64,000 bases of DNA from Adiantum capillus-veneris (taxonomy: Eukaryota > Streptophyta > Polypodiopsida > Polypodiales > Pteridaceae). A model generated the notes under the pieces. The model did not search any database and had not been told where the DNA came from. It was given only the letters and a program-made list of their open reading frames with translations. The DNA is taken from positions 70,951,372 through 71,015,371 of the forward strand of contig CM043953.1 in NCBI GenBank assembly GCA_014529385.2, written 5' to 3'. This document shows, piece after piece, positions 36,885 to 49,140 of this stretch (the first letter of the stretch is position 1; the number at the start of each line of letters is the position of its first letter). A program made the translations under genes and the position numbers.

Positions 36885-37715
36885 TTTCCATGCCGCTTTC
36901 AATCGCATGACGGACAAAATCTTTTGACAATATCGCAACGTCATTGTATGATATAATCATTTACTCCAAATCTCTTGAGGAGCACAAGAAACACCTCCAA
37001 GTAATTTTTCAAGCTTTGAGGGATAATAAGATTTTCATTAATCAAAAGAAAAGGGAATTCTTCTTGCAAGAAATTCAATACTTAGGTCATAATATCTCTC
37101 AATTCGGTATCCGTATGGATCCCACAAAATTGGAAGTAATTAAAGAATCACCTAAACCAAAGAATTTACATGAGTTACGAAGCTTTATTGGTATGTGTGC
37201 ATACTATGGGTGCTTTATATAAAAATTCTCATTGATAGCCGCTACATGATCTAACCAAAAAGAACTTTAAGTATGCATGGACTAGAAAAGATCAAGAATC
37301 TTTTGAGACGCTCAAACAAAATCTTATCTCTCAACCCGTGCTTATTTTACCAGATCTCACAAAGCCCTTTGAAATCCAATGTGATACATGTAGTAATTGC
37401 CTTAGAGCAGTTTTTCTTCAAGAAGGGCATGCCATAGCATATGAGAGCAAGAGATTTAATTTCGATGAGCGAACATCGGGCATTTATGAAAAAGAGATAC
37501 TAGTTGTCGTACGTGTCCTAGAAACATAGAAGCATTATCTCCTAGGGAATCCATTTATCCTATGTATGGATCATCAAAGCCTCAAATACTTTATGACCCA
37601 AACCAAGATTTCTGACAAATAGATGAAGTGGGGAAATTTTCTTTTGCAATTCAATTTTCATATTGCTCACATTGCAGGCAAGCACAACCAAGTGGCCGAT
37701 GCACTTTAATGACGG
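36885..37715 (+). pseudogene. F1 reverse transcriptase and RNase H, partial
   Basis: The plus strand shows FNRMTDKIF, then VIVYDIIIYSKSLEEHKKHL, KREFFLQEIQYLGHNIS and LHELRSFIGMCAYYG. The usual YLDDI core reads YDI, as if two residues were deleted, so the polymerase is dead. RNase H follows with FEIQCDTCSNCLRAVFLQEG, YESKRFNFDERTSGIYEKEI and AGKHNQVADAL (37338-37705). The 5' half of reverse transcriptase, protease and gag are absent, so the element is truncated on the left near 36885. Confidence 0.85.
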
Positions 37716-39120
37716 CCAAGGGTAAATGTTGTAACAATAGCAACTCACAATGATCTATCTTCCATTATAGATGAGTATGCTACTGATCTAGATTTTAAAG
37801 AAAAAAAATTTGCGCTTGCATTAGGGGAGAAAGAAGAACATTTACCTTGCAAGATGGTTATCTTCTCTACGGCAATAGGCTAGGTCTTACTCACTCACTT
37901 CGTGAGAAAGTAATGTATGAATCTCATGCTCCTCCTTATGCGGGGCATAGAGGGATTCAATCTACTCTATGAGGAGTAAAAACATACTTCTATTGGCCTA
38001 CCATGAAACTAAACGTACAAGACGATGTTTCCAAGTGAGTGATATGCCAAAAGACAAAATATGATCGAGGGAAGCAACCTAGATTACTCCATCCATTGCC
38101 AATCCTTGATTCACCATGGGAGAGCGCTTTTATCTTTGGATTGCCCAAATCTATCCATAGGAATACGGGAATATGGACTATAGTTGACAAGTTTAGCAAA
38201 AAAGCTCATTCCATACCTATCAAAAGACTATTAAGTCACATCAAATGGCAACCCTCTTCATATCACAAATTTTCCGATACCATGGCTTTCCTACATCCAT
38301 TGTGTCAAATAGAGATCCTCAAATGACTAGTGAGTTTTGGAAGGGTCTCTTTGAAAATCTAGGTACAAGATTAGATTTCTCTTGGCCTATCACCCACAAA
38401 CAGATGGTCAAAGTGAAATAGTTAACTCCACGATTCTTGATCGACTAAAATCCTATGTTAGAGAAGTAGATCAACATCTCAATGGAAGAAGCACCTGCCT
38501 CTTGTAAAGTATGCGTACAACAATACTGTAAATACTTCTACGAGAAAAGCACCATTCGAGGTCACAGAGGGAAGATCCAAAAGCTCCTTGCTACTCAAAG
38601 TACATGGGAAGATCTTTGTTGTTGTTGAATGTAGTCGATACTTAGAAGAATCTTTTCAAACGATTAAAGAAGCTATATTTATCTCTCAACAAAAGCAAAA
38701 GGTTGCTGCTAATAAGCACAAAAGAGCCTTGACCTTCAAACAAGATGATTGGGTCTTGCTAAAGTTTCCTAAAGCTCATTTAAGCCATACCTCGAGCAAG
38801 AATCCTATAGGACACCAAAAGTATTATGCTAAACTAGAAAAAATATACTATGGTCCCTTTCAAATTATTAAGCCAATCAATGAGATGGCTTATCAATTGA
38901 AGTTGCCCAATCATTGGCTCATATACAACGCCTTCCATGTGAGCTTACTAAAGCCTTACAAAGGAGAGCCACCTCAAGAAGCTTTCATTGAAGATCCTCT
39001 AGATTTTGAAGGTTAAGAAGCGGTACTCCAATGCGAGTCTATTCTACGACGTGAAGACAAGGTATTGCGAGATGGTAAGATTATTCAATGGTATCTTATT
39101 AAATTAAAAAATTGTCCTTT
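37716..39120 (+). pseudogene. F1 integrase with chromodomain trace
   Basis: The zinc-binding region contains VMYESHAPPYAGHRGIQSTL (37911-37970) and TYFYWPTMK. The core follows in changing frames. The C-terminal module reads HWLIYNAFHVSLLKPYKGEP (38920-38975). The final part has ILRREDKVLRDGKIIQ and CPFEDAR (39035-39130), which resembles a chromodomain tail. Stops are scattered. This is the same family as F2, about 3 kb downstream in the same orientation. Confidence 0.85.
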
Positions 39121-40690
39121 TGAAGATGCAAGGAATTCAACTTAAGTATAGTATGCACCTCATCAAGGCTTACAATGACTCACTTGAGTAAGCACATGTA
39201 AATATAAATAATGTACAAAGTTCTTGTCTTATGTGACTCTCTTCTCTTATTGTGCATGCTTGTGACCATGTTTGTGGAGACTACCTCTCCCAAGCACCAA
39301 GTAGAACTTGCCAATCTACTTTGCAGTATTGATATGGACTATAGAATAGACATGCTTGTAGCAGATAAGTCTCCTAAGCACCAAATGGATTAGTCATCCA
39401 TTTTGGAAAGATGTAGTTGGGTAAAAAGGAATCCTCTACCCACTAGGAAACCATGGACTAATGACTATGCTTTATCTTTCCTACATCATAGTCGAGGATG
39501 ACTATGACTTAGAAGAATCTCATTGGATAGCCTACCTTGAGAGCCAATAAGAATTTAGCTTCATGAAATCAAATAATTAAGATCTCTTTTCAAAGAGGAA
39601 TAAAGGACACTTTTCACAAGAGTAACGCTCTTGCTTAATATGAAGAAAACCATTCATGGGCTAGCCCCTAGCATGGACCAATAGCCTTCAAGCTAGTGTA
39701 TTCTTGGGAAAATGGATGAGAATACTCACTCTTACACCATACACAAGCACACTCCCTAGGTGAAAGTCTCCTTCTCATGTGTGGGAGAAGTGGAGAAGCC
39801 TACACCAACATCACTTGGCTATGTAATGCAAATCCAAGCAAATGCTAAGCTCCAAGCATGCTCATCTTCTCCTCCATCTCCATTACTAAGCTATGCTATG
39901 CTCTATGAGTGAACTAATGTGAGAAGAATACTTCTTTCTAGTAAGAATACTTCTTCTTCTTCTTCTCCATCCTCACTCCCTGCTAGCTCTCTCCTCCTCC
40001 TCCATCTCCATTACTAAGCTATGCTATACTCTATGAGTGAACTAAGCTGAGAAGAATACTTCTTTCTAGTAAGAATACTTCTTCTTATTCTTCTTCTCCA
40101 TCCTCACTCCCCGTTAGATCTCTCCACCTTTGAAGGTGTTTGATGTCTTGGAATTGAGGCCAAACCAAATGTAATTGTTGTGCTTTGAAGAGCATAAAGA
40201 TTGTATTGTAAAGAAGTCTCTTTCAATGGGAGAAGCTATAATGTAAAGTCCTTTCGGAAGGGAGACCGGATCCAAGTAAATCCCCCTCAACTGTTGCCAG
40301 TCTTATTTCTCTCTCTTTCAAGTTATTGTTCATGCCAAGCTATCTAGTTATATTGTTTCTTGTTGTAGACTCCAACCAAGCACACTCTCTTTCTCATAAG
40401 GAACCTCCTTAATGAAATACTCTCTCTCTTAACGATATAATTCCGCTACGGTTTTGTTATTGGCTTAATTCCATTGCATTTTTCAAACATAAAAGATAAC
40501 AATATGTAATTAAATAAGGTGTACATTCATTTTGGCATCCTAAAACAAACAAGTCAAAATTTTGCAAGGCATGCCAAATCTCAATGATTAAGTTTTGAAC
40601 GGTGGATGTAGTGGAGTTAAAAAATTGAAAGGCAAACCATTACAAAGTCTCAGAATGTCTAGATAATCTTTATCTATTTATGACTCTATA
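39121..40690 (+). other. F1 3' untranslated region and probable LTR
   Basis: 39130-39520 matches 42115-42530 after F2 (shared AGTCGAGGATGACTATGA-type block). The segment 39540-40680 contains regulatory-looking AT-rich DNA with no gene and is the likely LTR of F1. I could not fix its ends, because no second copy is visible. Confidence 0.45.
39870..40120. repeat. Tandem duplication of about 120 bp
   Basis: Two copies of a unit running CCATCTCCATTACTAAGCTA to AGTAAGAATACTTCTTCTT, with about 10 differences, inside the putative F1 LTR. Confidence 0.8.
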
Positions 40691-42110
40691 TGAACTCTCA
40701 AGACGGACAAGAGTGAATGCGTTTTCCATAGCAACTCACAATGATCTATCTTCTATAATAGATGAGTACGCTATTGATCCCGACTTTAGACATGTGATTT
40801 CAGCCCTTGCACTAGGGAAGAAAGAGGAACCATTTACCTTACAAGATGGTTATCTTCTCTATGGCAATAGACTATGCGTTACTAACTCACTACTTGAGAA
40901 AGTAATGTATGAATCTCATGCTCCTCCTTATGCGGGGCATAGAGGGATTCAGTCTACCCTAAAAGAGATAGAAACATATTTCTATTGGCCTACCATGAAA
41001 ACAAACATACAAGAGTATGTTTCAAAATGTGTGGTCTGCCAAAAGATGATGTTTGATAGAGGGAAGCAACCTAGATTGCTTCAAATTTTCAAATCCCTAA
41101 TTCACCATGGGAGAGCATATCCATGGATTTTATCTTTGGATTGCCTAAGTCTATCCATGGCAATACGGGAATATGGATGATAGTAGACAAGTTCAACAAA
41201 CAAGCTCACTAAATACCTATCAAAAAGACTATCAAAGCCCATCAAATGGCAACCCTCTTCATATCACAAATTTTCAAGTACTATGGCTTGCCAATGTCCA
41301 TAGTGTTGGATAGAGATCCTAGAATGACCAATAATTTCTTGAAGGGTCTCTTTGAGAATTTAGGGACAAGGCTAAACTTTTGTCTGGCCTATCACCCTCA
41401 AACAGATGGCCAAAGTGAAATAGCTAACCTAACAATTCTTGATCTACTAAAAGCCTACGTAACGGAAGTAGATGAAAGGTCCCAATGGGAGAAGTACTTA
41501 CCGTTAGTGGAGTATGCCTACAATAACACCGTACATACCTCCACGAGAAAAGCACCTTTTAAATTAATTGAGGGAATATCCAAAAGTCCCCTACTACTTA
41601 AGGTACACGGGAAGATCTTCACTACAAATGAGTATAGCCGAGACCTACAAGAATTTTTCCAAAAGATTATGGATGCTATCTCTCTCACAGCAAAGGCAAA
41701 GGCTACTGTTGATAAGCACAAAAGAGGCCAAGCCTTTAAAGGAAATGATTGGGTCTTGCTTAAATTTCCCAAGGCTTGATTAAGGCACACGACGGGCAAG
41801 AATCCTACGGGACACCAAAAGTACTATGCTAAGTTAGCAAAAAGGTACTCTGGTCCCTTCGAGATTCTTAGACCAATCAATGAGATGGCCTATTAATTCA
41901 AGTTGCCCACTCATTGGCTCATACACAATGCTTTCCATGTGAGCCTACTAAAGCCTTACAAAGGAGAGGCACCTCAAGAACCAACTATTGAAGTCCCACC
42001 GAAGATCGAGGGCCAAGAAGAGGTGTTGCAGCCCCAGTCCATTCTCCAACATGAAGATGAGGTATTGAGAGGCGGTAAGATTATCCGAGTCAAAAAACTA
42101 TGCTTTTGAA
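40691..42110 (+). pseudogene. F2 integrase with C-terminal chromodomain-like tail
   Basis: It begins abruptly in the RNase H end (LSRRTRVNAFSIATHND), then EKVMYESHAPPYAGHRGIQS, ETYFYWPTMK and SKCVVCQKMM complete an intact HHCC zinc-binding domain (40880-41050). The core has FKYYGLPMSIVLDRDPRMTN with the second catalytic aspartate and YHPQTDGQSEIANLTILDLL with the glutamate. The C-terminal module reads HWLIHNAFHVSLLKPYKGEA. Stops near 41180, 41214, 41778 and 41895 break it. It is better preserved than F1. No reverse transcriptase precedes it, so the copy is 5' truncated. Confidence 0.87.
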
Positions 42111-42790
42111 GATGCTAGATGGATGCAAGGAATACAATCAAAGGATAACCTAAACCTTGTCAGTGCTTACAATGCTTCCCTAGAGTAAGCAAATGTAAAA
42201 ATGCTTAAAATGAACAAATTTTTTGTCTTTTATAAGACTCTCTTTTTATTTATTGTGCACAAATGTTAAGAAGTATGCATACTTACGATCAAGTTTGCGG
42301 AGACGACGTCTTCCAAACGCCAAGCAGAGCTTGTGACTCTACATTGATAGGACTAATGAGCAGACACGCTTGCGGCAGCTTAAGCGCTCAAGCACCAAAT
42401 GGATCAAAATCCATTTTGGAATGATGTCGTAGGATAAAATAGGGATCGGCCTCTACCCGCTAGAAAAAGGACTAATCACTAGGCTTTATCTTCTCTATCC
42501 CATAGTCGAGGACGACTATGATTTAAATAGAGAGGTAATGTCATAATAACTAATATCTAATTCTCCTAAATGATTTTCTCATGTTAAACTAATCATTTAA
42601 TATGGAGAAGTACCAAGGGAGAAAAAGGCAGAATATTGGTTATGCTGGAAGACCGGTCATAGTAAGGATCCAACGAGGGAAAAAGCAATCAAGAAGTTAA
42701 ACATGCCAAGTCACCAAATCATGTGCAAAAGAAACACCTTCATCAGTCATACACAATGCAATAAGCCAAAAATACAATACCTCCTGCTAT
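42111..42790 (+). other. F2 3' untranslated region
   Basis: Non-coding. A purine-rich tract TAAATAGAGAGG (42522-42533) followed by TAATGTCATAATAAC may mark the start of an LTR, not confirmed. Confidence 0.4.
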
Positions 42791-42829
42791 TGAACCTCAA
42801 CTTGGATCTTCTAGATATGTTCAAAGTAT

Positions 42830-43397
42830 GCTAGAGAGCATCCTAAAGAGTGGGACTTGGACTTGGAAAAGTGTTTGTGGGCTTATAGAACTGCATATAG
42901 AGTGTTGACACAGTTTACACCATATGAGCTTGTTTATGGAAAATAAGCTCTTATGCCCATACAGGTGCAGTTGGATGCCTTGAAGTTGTTGTGCACGATG
43001 CAAGGTTCACATAATGACAAGCTGCGGGAAAGAATTCTTTCTCTAGAATTGTTGCCAAAGCAATAGAGAGAAGGCCAATGACTATTATTTTCAACAAGCA
43101 GAGACAAGGATGGAGAAAATGAATAAGAGGCTGCCAGAGAAAGAGATCAAAGAGGGAGATCTGATAATGAAGTATGATTCTCGCTTGGATTTTACTTTGC
43201 AAATGAAGTTAAGGGACAAATGGTTGCGTCCATACAGAGTGAAGCATGTATTTCCTAATGGCACATATGAGTTGAAAAAATTGTTAGGGGAACGTTTGCA
43301 TTATAGAATAAATGGTTATAGATTGAAGAAATATTTTACGAGGAATGTGGTTCCAGATGTAAATAGTCTCTTGGTTGAGCATAAATGGTCTACCTAG
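42830..43397 (+). pseudogene. G1 integrase C-terminal end
   Basis: The plus strand reads LWAYRTAYRVLTQFTPYELV followed by YGK, a stop, then LMPIQVQLDALKLL. After frameshifts there is an open stretch (43110-43397) with KEIKEGDLIMKYDSRLDF, KWLRPYRVKHVFPNGTYEL and YRINGYRLKKYF. This is the C-terminal domain of non-chromodomain plant gypsy integrases (Athila/Tat type). The polypurine tract follows within 12 bases. The rest of the element upstream is missing. Confidence 0.82.
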
Positions 43398-43408
43398 AGG
43401 GTGGGCAA
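43396..43408 (+). promoter_or_regulatory. Polypurine tract of G1
   Basis: AGAGGGTGGGCAA immediately before TGATGATAGACC, the proposed LTR start. Confidence 0.7.
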
Positions 43409-44741
43409 TGATGATAGACCGCTTTTGGTGTGTACAAAGTTGTGCGTATATGCATGTTCATATGTACAAAAGGATGTAAATACATGAATTTGGGAGCTTT
43501 GCAAAGTGGTTTCAAGTTTTAAAAAAGATGCAGTGTGTACACATTGTGAAAAGTCAGGTTGGCGTGCCAGTAGTTGGGCACGTGTACATGCCTGGATAGG
43601 GTATCGGGGCCTTGGATATGGTTCGTGGTGGCCTCTTTTGGCTCTAGAGAATTTTTTTGATCTTTCTAGAATGTAAGTAATGCAAGCAACCAGTGCGGGC
43701 ACTCTCATCCCACTCGAGAAGTATGGGGCATGCAGTAATTGTCTGTTTACGGTGCCGGATCTGCGGTGATGCGTGCACCACCCTAGAATTGGTCAAAAAT
43801 GGAATGTGGAGATGTGGAAAAGTGCTTTGGCTATCAAGGAATGAGTGTACAAAGTTTGGTGAATTTTGGAGTCTAGTTGGGATTTTTTTCGCAAAAAATG
43901 CCTGTCGGGGGTCAAACTGGCCAAAACACTGGATCAAAAAAGGTCAAAAAATGACCAAAAATGGTGTAAAAAGGCTTCAATTTGCCACATCAATCACGGT
44001 TCCATAAGTGTTCCAGCTGAGGGAGTATTTTTGAAGTCAAGCCTTGGCACTTTCACCTCTCTGTGTGTGGGAGAAAGCAGGGTTCCTACAGGTGGGGTCT
44101 TAGTGCAGTCCCGTCGCATTCGCGTCCTATTTTTGAGTGTGTGGAGGATTGAATGAGAGATTTATCTCCTCAATTTTGCACTTCGGAGAGTCTATGGAAG
44201 TTTTGAGGTTTCCATGGATGTGTGTGCATGAGGAATTGGGGAAGAAGGTGCAGCTTTCTGCAAGACTATGTGACCCTATATCAATGCCATTACGGTTGGC
44301 GCTACTCCAAAGAGTCCAACAGAGTGGAGTTTGGTAAAGGCTTTGCAATGGTTTGAGAGAGACCTTTTGTGGCTGGAGTTTTTGAGTTTTTAATGGTTTT
44401 TCCTGTATATTTTGGTCACCATCAAGTGTGATTTCAAGTGTTGATCAACTCGACTCACCTTGTAGTGTCTGCGGACAAGCAAGGACTTGTAGGTCGAGCT
44501 GTTTGGAGTTTGAATCGAGCTTGTGGGTAGAATTTCTAGGGAGCTCTTGAGTGGTGTTGAGTGAGGTGAGAAAGCTAAGTGAATACCTTGTGTTGTGTTG
44601 ATGTGTCTCGGTGTGTGAGTGTGCGCACGACGTCTTTTGCTCCATCAACGATATCGATTGTCCAATCTCATCAAAAGAAGAAAACACGAAGGAAGAGATC
44701 GCAAAAAGCAGTGAAGTTATACCCCAGTTCAAAGACCAACA
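43409..44741 (+). repeat. Candidate LTR between G1 and G2 (about 1.33 kb)
   Basis: It starts TGATGATAGACC after a polypurine tract and ends near CCAACA, seven bases before a possible primer site. It contains no recognised gene. No second copy was found in the window, so the boundaries rest on these signals alone. It may be at once the 3' LTR of G1 and the 5' LTR of G2. Confidence 0.5.
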
Positions 44742-44748
44742 TAAGAAC

Positions 44749-44761
44749 TGGTGACGACCCC
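44749..44761 (+). promoter_or_regulatory. Candidate primer binding site of G2
   Basis: TGGTGACGACCCC follows the proposed LTR end. Plant Tat-type elements often have TGG-initiated sites here, but I cannot name the matching tRNA. Confidence 0.45.
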
Positions 44762-45466
44762 ACATATATGAACAACGCTAAAGAGGATTTTGATTCAGGT
44801 GAAACCATGGAGACCAAAACGACCACTAGGAAATAAAGGAACAAGGAAGATCGTCATGAGCGATAATGGACAGGACCCAAGAAGAAGATAGGAACTTACC
44901 CAAACCCTACAGAGGAGATCGAGCAAGTCAAGCAATTAAGGATTTTGGTGAAAGAGACCCAAAGGGATCTAGAGCCAGCACCTAGGCAGATCTAGATTAC
45001 ATACACAATGTTCCCTACGCAAAAACAAGTTCACAAAGTCCATAGACCCCTAGCCATACCTAGTGTCATCCAAGAAGAAAGTGACTTAAAGTCATGGGAA
45101 AGTGGACGTACTCACTTCTTGATGGAAAGAATATTTACAGAGGGGCTACCTGACCCTATCAAAGAAATGGTGATCTCATCTTCCCCACATCAAGGGACTG
45201 AAACCCAAAAGGTGCCATTAAATATTGCCAAATTGATGGATTTCATGGCTTCAGAAGTTAGAACCACCATCATGTCCAAACTACATGGAGACCCCGCACT
45301 ATTCTTAGCTCTTCAAGCTTTCCTTAATGGAGAATTTAAATTTGGGCTACCACAATTTGCACATATGGATGGAGCTAGGGAGATGCCAATAGAGGAGGAA
45401 CACTTAGATCCACAACCCAACCTAGATGAGAACTCTGTTGTAGAAATAATTGGGACAATACTTTGA
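44762..45466 (+). pseudogene. G2 gag region, poorly conserved
   Basis: The open stretch 45008-45466 encodes HFLMERIFTEGLPDPIKEMV, EVRTTIMSKLHGDPALFLAL and an acidic tail. Its position between primer site and protease marks it as the gag region or its C-terminal spacer. I see no zinc knuckle and do not recognise the capsid fold. Confidence 0.5.
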
Positions 45467-45857
45467 GGGCAATGAATCCAATGCGACCATACCAATCACT
45501 ATCAAGGGATTAACTGCGAAGGGAATCCTTGATGGTGGCGTAGCATTGTGACTAAAAATTGATGGGAAACTATGGGAAGACCTCCTTGGGACCACAACCA
45601 TATTAGTAAAGATAGCCAATGCGTCTATTATTAAACCTATTGGGATGCTAGAAGATCTCAAGATCAAGGTCTTTGGACAGAAAATAAGAAATACCTTCAT
45701 TGTTATGGATTTTTCCAAGCACATTGTGTCATTTGAGATGATCTTAGGACGTCCTTTCATGAGGGAATCAAAAATGGTGCATGACTGGTCTAAAAACCAT
45801 GTCTACTTGCAGTTCCAAGATTCTGTCATTCGATTCAGAGTTAGAATCATCAAGTGA
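45467..45857 (+). pseudogene. G2 aspartic protease
   Basis: The plus strand reads TIKGLTAKGILDGGVAL, where the active site normally DSGS appears as DGGV, then IRNTFIVMDFSKHIVSFEMI and LGRPFMRE, matching the ILGRPFL end of plant gypsy proteases. A stop near 45550 separates the active site from the rest. It is inactive by both changes. Confidence 0.75.
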
Positions 45858-46302
45858 AATTGACTATGAGGATGAAGAATCTAAGTTAAATCTTAATGCA
45901 AATGTGGGAGAAAACCATTGAGGGTTCAGTGGTACCCTAGATGACAATCTATCCAGGAGAGAAAAAGACACAAGTAGCAATTCATCTAGTGACTCTTCAC
46001 TAGAGATCGGCCATAATCAAAAATTAGACAAGAAGAGTAAGAGATATAAGAGGCGACAATATTGAGCAAATGTGCATACTAGAATAAATGAAAAGAAATA
46101 TACCGCAGAATGTCTTAATTATATAGGGGCATGTGATACTCATCAGAAGCTCGTAGATAACTGGGGTGAATACCTTCAAAGCATTATATCGTGTAGTCCA
46201 CAACCCATTGACATCGCATAGCTAGAGGCTACAGAGAAGCCGAAGTTGAGCCGTAGCATAAGGAGACGACAAAATCAATAGCTAGCTCAACAACAAAAGG
46301 AA
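45858..46302 (+). other. G2 protease-RT linker, degraded
   Basis: No clear frame. It is low-complexity hydrophilic sequence, typical of the linker between protease and reverse transcriptase. Confidence 0.4.
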
Positions 46303-47430
46303 GTGGAAGTGAAATCACAGTCCATAGAACAACAAGACACCACGGACTTACACCCTCTACCTGAAAATTTCAAATCTTACACCACGGAGGAGCGTAAGGT
46401 TGTGTATCCAAAGACTCAAAGAAAAACTATCGATGGAAGCAATGGAGTCTATGACAGTCAAGTGATAGTCAAGAAAATAGAGTTAGTAGACCTAGGAGAA
46501 GAGTCTCAACCTGATTTCATTGCCCAAGATTTGACAGAGACTAAGGAGTATTTACTTAAAGAACTTCTCAAGGAATTCAAGGATATATTTGCTTGGACAT
46601 ATCATGATATGAAAGGTGTTCCACCTTTTGTGGTGCAACACACAATCCCCATGAATAGCATGGCTAAACCAGTCCAACAATGACCCTACCCAATGAATCC
46701 TAAGTATGCAAAGATTGTTCAAGAAGAGATGAAAAGCTTGTCAAATGCGGATTCATATACCCTATTGAGCACTCAGAATGGGTGTCTCCAATGGTGATTA
46801 TGCCAAAAAAGAATGGGAAGCTCAAAGTGTGTGTGGATCTCAAGAAGGTCAATGCCGCCACTAGGAGGGACCATTACCCCTTGCCATATTCATAACATGT
46901 GCTTGAAAGAGTTGCAGGAAAGAAAGATTATAGCTTTTTAGATGGGTACTCTGGATACAATCAAATCACAATTGCACTAGAGGACCAAGCTAAAATGGCT
47001 TTTATAACCAAAATCGGAGTGTTCGCATTTTGTCCTATGGCTTTTGGCTTAACCAATGCTTCTGCTACCTTCCAAAGATTAATAAACACTGCTTTTAGAG
47101 AATATTTGAGGGAATTTTGTGAAGCTTTCTTAGATGACCTTTGTGTTTATTCTTCTTGGAAAGAACATCTATCATGTTTACATAAAGTGTTTGCGAAGTG
47201 CAGATTGTATCGCATCTTGTTAAACCCTTTCAAATGCCAATTTTGGGTTAAACATGGAGTCATTTTAGGGCATGTAGTGTCCAAAAATGGGATTTCCACA
47301 GATGAGGGAAAAATTAAAGCCATTGCTAAATTGCCACCACCTACAAACTATAAAGGAGTTCAAAGGTTCATGGGCCATGTTGGTTATTACCGACGGTTTA
47401 TTTTAAAATTTGCCGAGATAGCTCGTCCTT
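46303..47430 (+). pseudogene. G2 reverse transcriptase
   Basis: The entry region reads FKDIFAWTYHDMKGVPPFVV (46573-46632). After a stop and a frameshift it continues WVSPMVIMPKKNGKLKVCVD, YSFLDGYSGYNQITIALEDQ, PMAFGLTNASATFQRLI and FCEAFLDDLCVYSSWKEHL, with both catalytic aspartates intact. KEDYRRF-type VGYYRRFILKFAEIARPF ends it. FAW...DMKG and SFLDGYSGYNQI place it in the non-chromodomain Athila/Tat (OTA) clade of Ty3/gypsy. The open piece 46899-47495 is the best preserved polymerase in the window. Confidence 0.88.
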
Positions 47431-47431
47431 T

Positions 47432-48060
47432 TTGTACAAGCTTCTTATTGAGTTCCATTGGACCGTGGAGTGTGACCATGCTTATGAGTCATTGAAAAAG
47501 ACCTTGACAAGTGCTCCCATTCTACGAGTGATCGTTTGGAATGTAATTTTCCATGTGCATATTGATGCATCAAACTTTGCTATTGGGTGTGTTCTAGCTC
47601 AACCAGGAGAACATAAATTAGACTACCCCATTAGCTTTGCAAGTTGTCAATTGAATGATGATGAGAGAAACTACACAACTACAGAGCAGGAAGGTTTAGC
47701 TATGATTTATGCAGTGAAGAAATTTCGCTACTACCTTCTTGCCAACAAGTTTGTTTTTATGTGGATCATCAAGCCTTGTTGTATCTAGTAAATAAACCTT
47801 GTTCCACGGGAAGAATTACACGATGGTTGTTAATTCTCCTTGAGTTTGATATTACCGTTCTGGTGAGACCTGATAAAAGACATGTCATGGCGGATCATTT
47901 GTCTCGCATACCCAATGGTGAAGCCTCTACTAGAGTCGATGATGAATTGCTTGATACTTCCTTATTACTAGTTGAGACCATGCTTGAATGGAGTGAGAAG
48001 ATTGTGAACTTTATGGTTAATGGTTTTCCACCCAAAGAGCTTTGTAAGGATATAGCTTGA
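47432..48060 (+). pseudogene. G2 RNase H
   Basis: The plus strand shows FHVHIDASNFAIGCVLAQPG, ISFASCQLNDDERNYTTTEQ and EGLAMIYAVKKFRYYLLANK. After a one-base shift there is DHQALLYLVNKPCSTGRI and RHVMADHLSRIPNGE. The first catalytic aspartate (HIDAS) is kept. This is the RNase H of the same polyprotein, with a frameshift near 47765. Confidence 0.87.
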
Positions 48061-48119
48061 CAACTATTAAAATAATGTGAACCTTATTCTCTCATTGTAG
48101 GAACTCTCTACAATCTAGG

Positions 48120-49140
48120 GAAGGACGATGTCCTTAGACTTTGTGCCCGTTAGGATAAGTATTTATACATACTGCAAGAATCCCACATGGGTATAGCTGG
48201 AGGACATTTCTCAGGGGAACTAACTACTAGAAAGGTGTTGCAATCAGGCTATTGGTTGCCTACCTTATTCAAGGATGCATCACTTTTTGAAAAAGGATGT
48301 GATGAATGCCAACATTACAAGATCACAGAACGAAAGGATAAGATGCCCTTACATCATATTGAAGTGACTCAACCATTTGAAAAATGGGGTTTAAAATTTG
48401 TAGGCCCAATAAGTCCAGCAACTCGTAGCACTCAACCTCGATATATTATTGTTTCCACTGACTATGTGACAAAGTGGGCGGAAGCCAAGGCGGCACATAA
48501 GACTGATGCAAGGTCAACTGCCAAGTTTCTCTTTGAGAACATTATTATAAGATTTGGTTGTCCCTTTGATATTGTGAGTGACAATGGTACTCATTTTAAA
48601 AATGGAGTGATAAAAGAACTCACGACAAACCTCATGATAGCCCACCATAAGTCCTCGTCTTATTATCCACAAGAAAATGGCCAAGCTGAGAGCACTAACA
48701 AGACCTTAATTTCTATCTTGACCAAAACAGTCAAAGCTCATTGCACAGATTGGGATTTGAATCTGACATCATCTCTATGGGCTTATTTTACTTTTTAGGA
48801 AGTTGCTATTAATTGTACACCATTCAAAATGGTATATGGCCAAGAAGCAGTTATGCCATGGGAGTTTGTAATTCCTACTCTACGCGTAGCTTCACAAGAA
48901 GGTTGGGATGGTAACCCTTTAGTTGAGTGTTTATATATCCTTGAAGGGTTAGACAAATAAATGAAATTGGTTGTGCAAAACGCACTTGTGGAGAAAGATA
49001 GGAGGAAGAAATGGTTTGACCGTCATCTAAAGAACAAAGATATCAATGTTGGTGATAAAGTCCTTATATATGGAGTGCAAAACGAGAAGAAAAAGTTGAA
49101 ATATGATGGAAAAGGACCATATAGAGTATGCTAAATCACC
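48120..49140 (+). pseudogene. G2 integrase
   Basis: Zinc-binding region GHFSGELTTRKVLQSGYWLP and CDECQHYK. Core EKWGLKFVGPISPATRS, where the first catalytic aspartate of the usual GLDFVGP is lysine, then DIVSDNGTHFKNGV (second aspartate) and YYPQENGQAESTNKTLISIL (glutamate). SLWAYFTF ends in a stop, and YGQEAVMPWEFVIPTLRV plus DKVLIYGV and YDGKGPYRV follow in other frames to about 49135. It integrated element DNA when intact. It now has a lost catalytic residue and at least three stops. Confidence 0.87.

Noticed and set aside
43409-44741. Open frames of 60-106 codons in this interval (for example 43394-43708, 43693-44007, 44445-44765)
   Set aside because: They lie in the candidate LTR on both strands without codon conservation or domain signals.
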